A stretch of 64,000 nt of DNA from Lates calcarifer (lineage: Eukaryota; Chordata; Actinopteri; Centropomidae): the NCBI RefSeq assembly GCF_001640805.2, contig NC_066845.1, positions 18,540,307 to 18,604,306 of the forward strand. The letters are read 5' to 3'. The notes below the pieces were generated by a model. The model saw only the letters and a program-made list of their open reading frames with translations, was not told the DNA's origin and ran no database searches. The position numbers were made by a program, and so were the translations under genes. Each line of letters opens with the position of its first letter. The first letter of the stretch is position 1. Shown in pieces: positions 63,713 through 64,000 of this stretch.

Positions 63713-64000
63713 TAGACCTGCAACAATGTTTTTTTTTTTTTTGTTATCGATTAGTCAATCAAAAGAAAACGATTCGGCAGCTATCTTCATAATAGATCAA
63801 TCATTTCAGTCACTTTTCAAGCTAAAATGTCAAAACATTAGCTGGTTCCAGTTCTCAAATGTAAAAAAAGATTAACTGCTTTTCTTAGTGAATTGAATAT
63901 TTTTTTGGTTTTGGGCTGTTGGATGGGCAAAACAAGAGATTTAGTGATGTCACCTCTGATGTTTTGATGACCACTTTTCACTTTTCTTTTTTCATGTTTG
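63713..64000. mobile_element. ATTAATCG-type interspersed repeat, cut by window end
   Basis: Blocks in order: TTATCGATTAGTCAATCAAA, ACGATTCGGCAGCTATCTTC, GCTGGTTCCAGTTCTCAAAT, GGTTTTGGGCTGTTGGATGG, then CAAAACAAGAGATTTAGTGA. They match a very common teleost MITE-like repeat that begins with GATTAATCGATTA-type palindromic sequence. A T-run (63729-63743) interrupts the left end. The right end lies beyond the window. Confidence 0.6.

Larger units (their letters stand above)
45622..64000 (+). other. arvcf: arvcf intron continuing to the window end
   Basis: If the short exon at 45601 belongs to arvcf, everything after it is intron, since no exon encoding the acidic linker or armadillo repeats was found. 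Repeats listed separately sit at 46060, 48464, 49414, 57875, 62053 and 63713. GC-richer unique stretches at 50640-51000, 51690-52000, 55180-55560 and 56520-56900 resemble conserved non-coding DNA. AT-rich stretches such as 48640-48990, 54640-55010 and 62330-62520 show nothing I can name. Another gene could lie here undetected if its exons are short. Confidence 0.5.

Overview
The window reads as AT-rich vertebrate DNA, most likely from a ray-finned fish (percomorph-like). The evidence is long CA/TG and CT microsatellites, no densely packed ORFs, GT-AG exon signals, and decayed copies of interspersed repeats that I recognise from teleost genomes: L2/Rex-like LINE fragments, a tRNA-derived SINE, fold-back MITEs and a Harbinger-like element. 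Nothing bacterial, phage-like or CRISPR-like is present. Almost every ORF of 60-250 codons is chance, repeat or microsatellite sequence.

The one gene I can identify is the 5' end of arvcf (armadillo repeat protein, delta-catenin / p120 family) on the + strand. Its first coding exon is at 34748-34967, with the start codon at 34776. It encodes 64 residues that form the conserved N-terminal coiled coil and ends in phase 0 at a CAG|GTAAAT donor. A likely non-coding leader exon lies at 27711-27806. If the two are spliced, a TGA in the leader is in frame with the start and no other in-frame ATG lies between. About 10.6 kb further downstream, at 45601-45621, a second short first exon (Met-Pro-Ala-Glu-Val-Lys-Gln, also phase 0, CAG|GTTAGT) sits behind a TATA-less, promoter-like stretch. 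My reading is that this is an alternative arvcf first exon giving an isoform without the coiled coil, as known for p120 isoforms. The armadillo-repeat exons are not in the window and should lie beyond 64000.

Layout: 1-27710 is 5' flank or first intron, rich in repeats (LINE fragments near 1.5-2.1, 3.5 and 27.1-27.5 kb; MITEs near 9.0-9.8, 12.4, 18.5 and 23.6-24.1 kb; a SINE at 14.1 kb). 27711-34967 holds the leader exon, one intron and the first coding exon. 34968-45600 is intron plus the alternative promoter. 45622-64000 is intron with a Harbinger-like element near 58 kb, two copies of an ATTAATCG-type repeat, and several GC-richer unique blocks that could be regulatory. Two oppositely oriented copies of one fold-back element flank the leader exon.

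I found no convincing new biological system. The most useful leads are the alternative first exon, the inverted MITE pair around the leader exon, and two unassigned coding-like stretches near 52.1 and 55.7-56.1 kb. Family names for repeats come from recognition of conserved motifs, without a database search.
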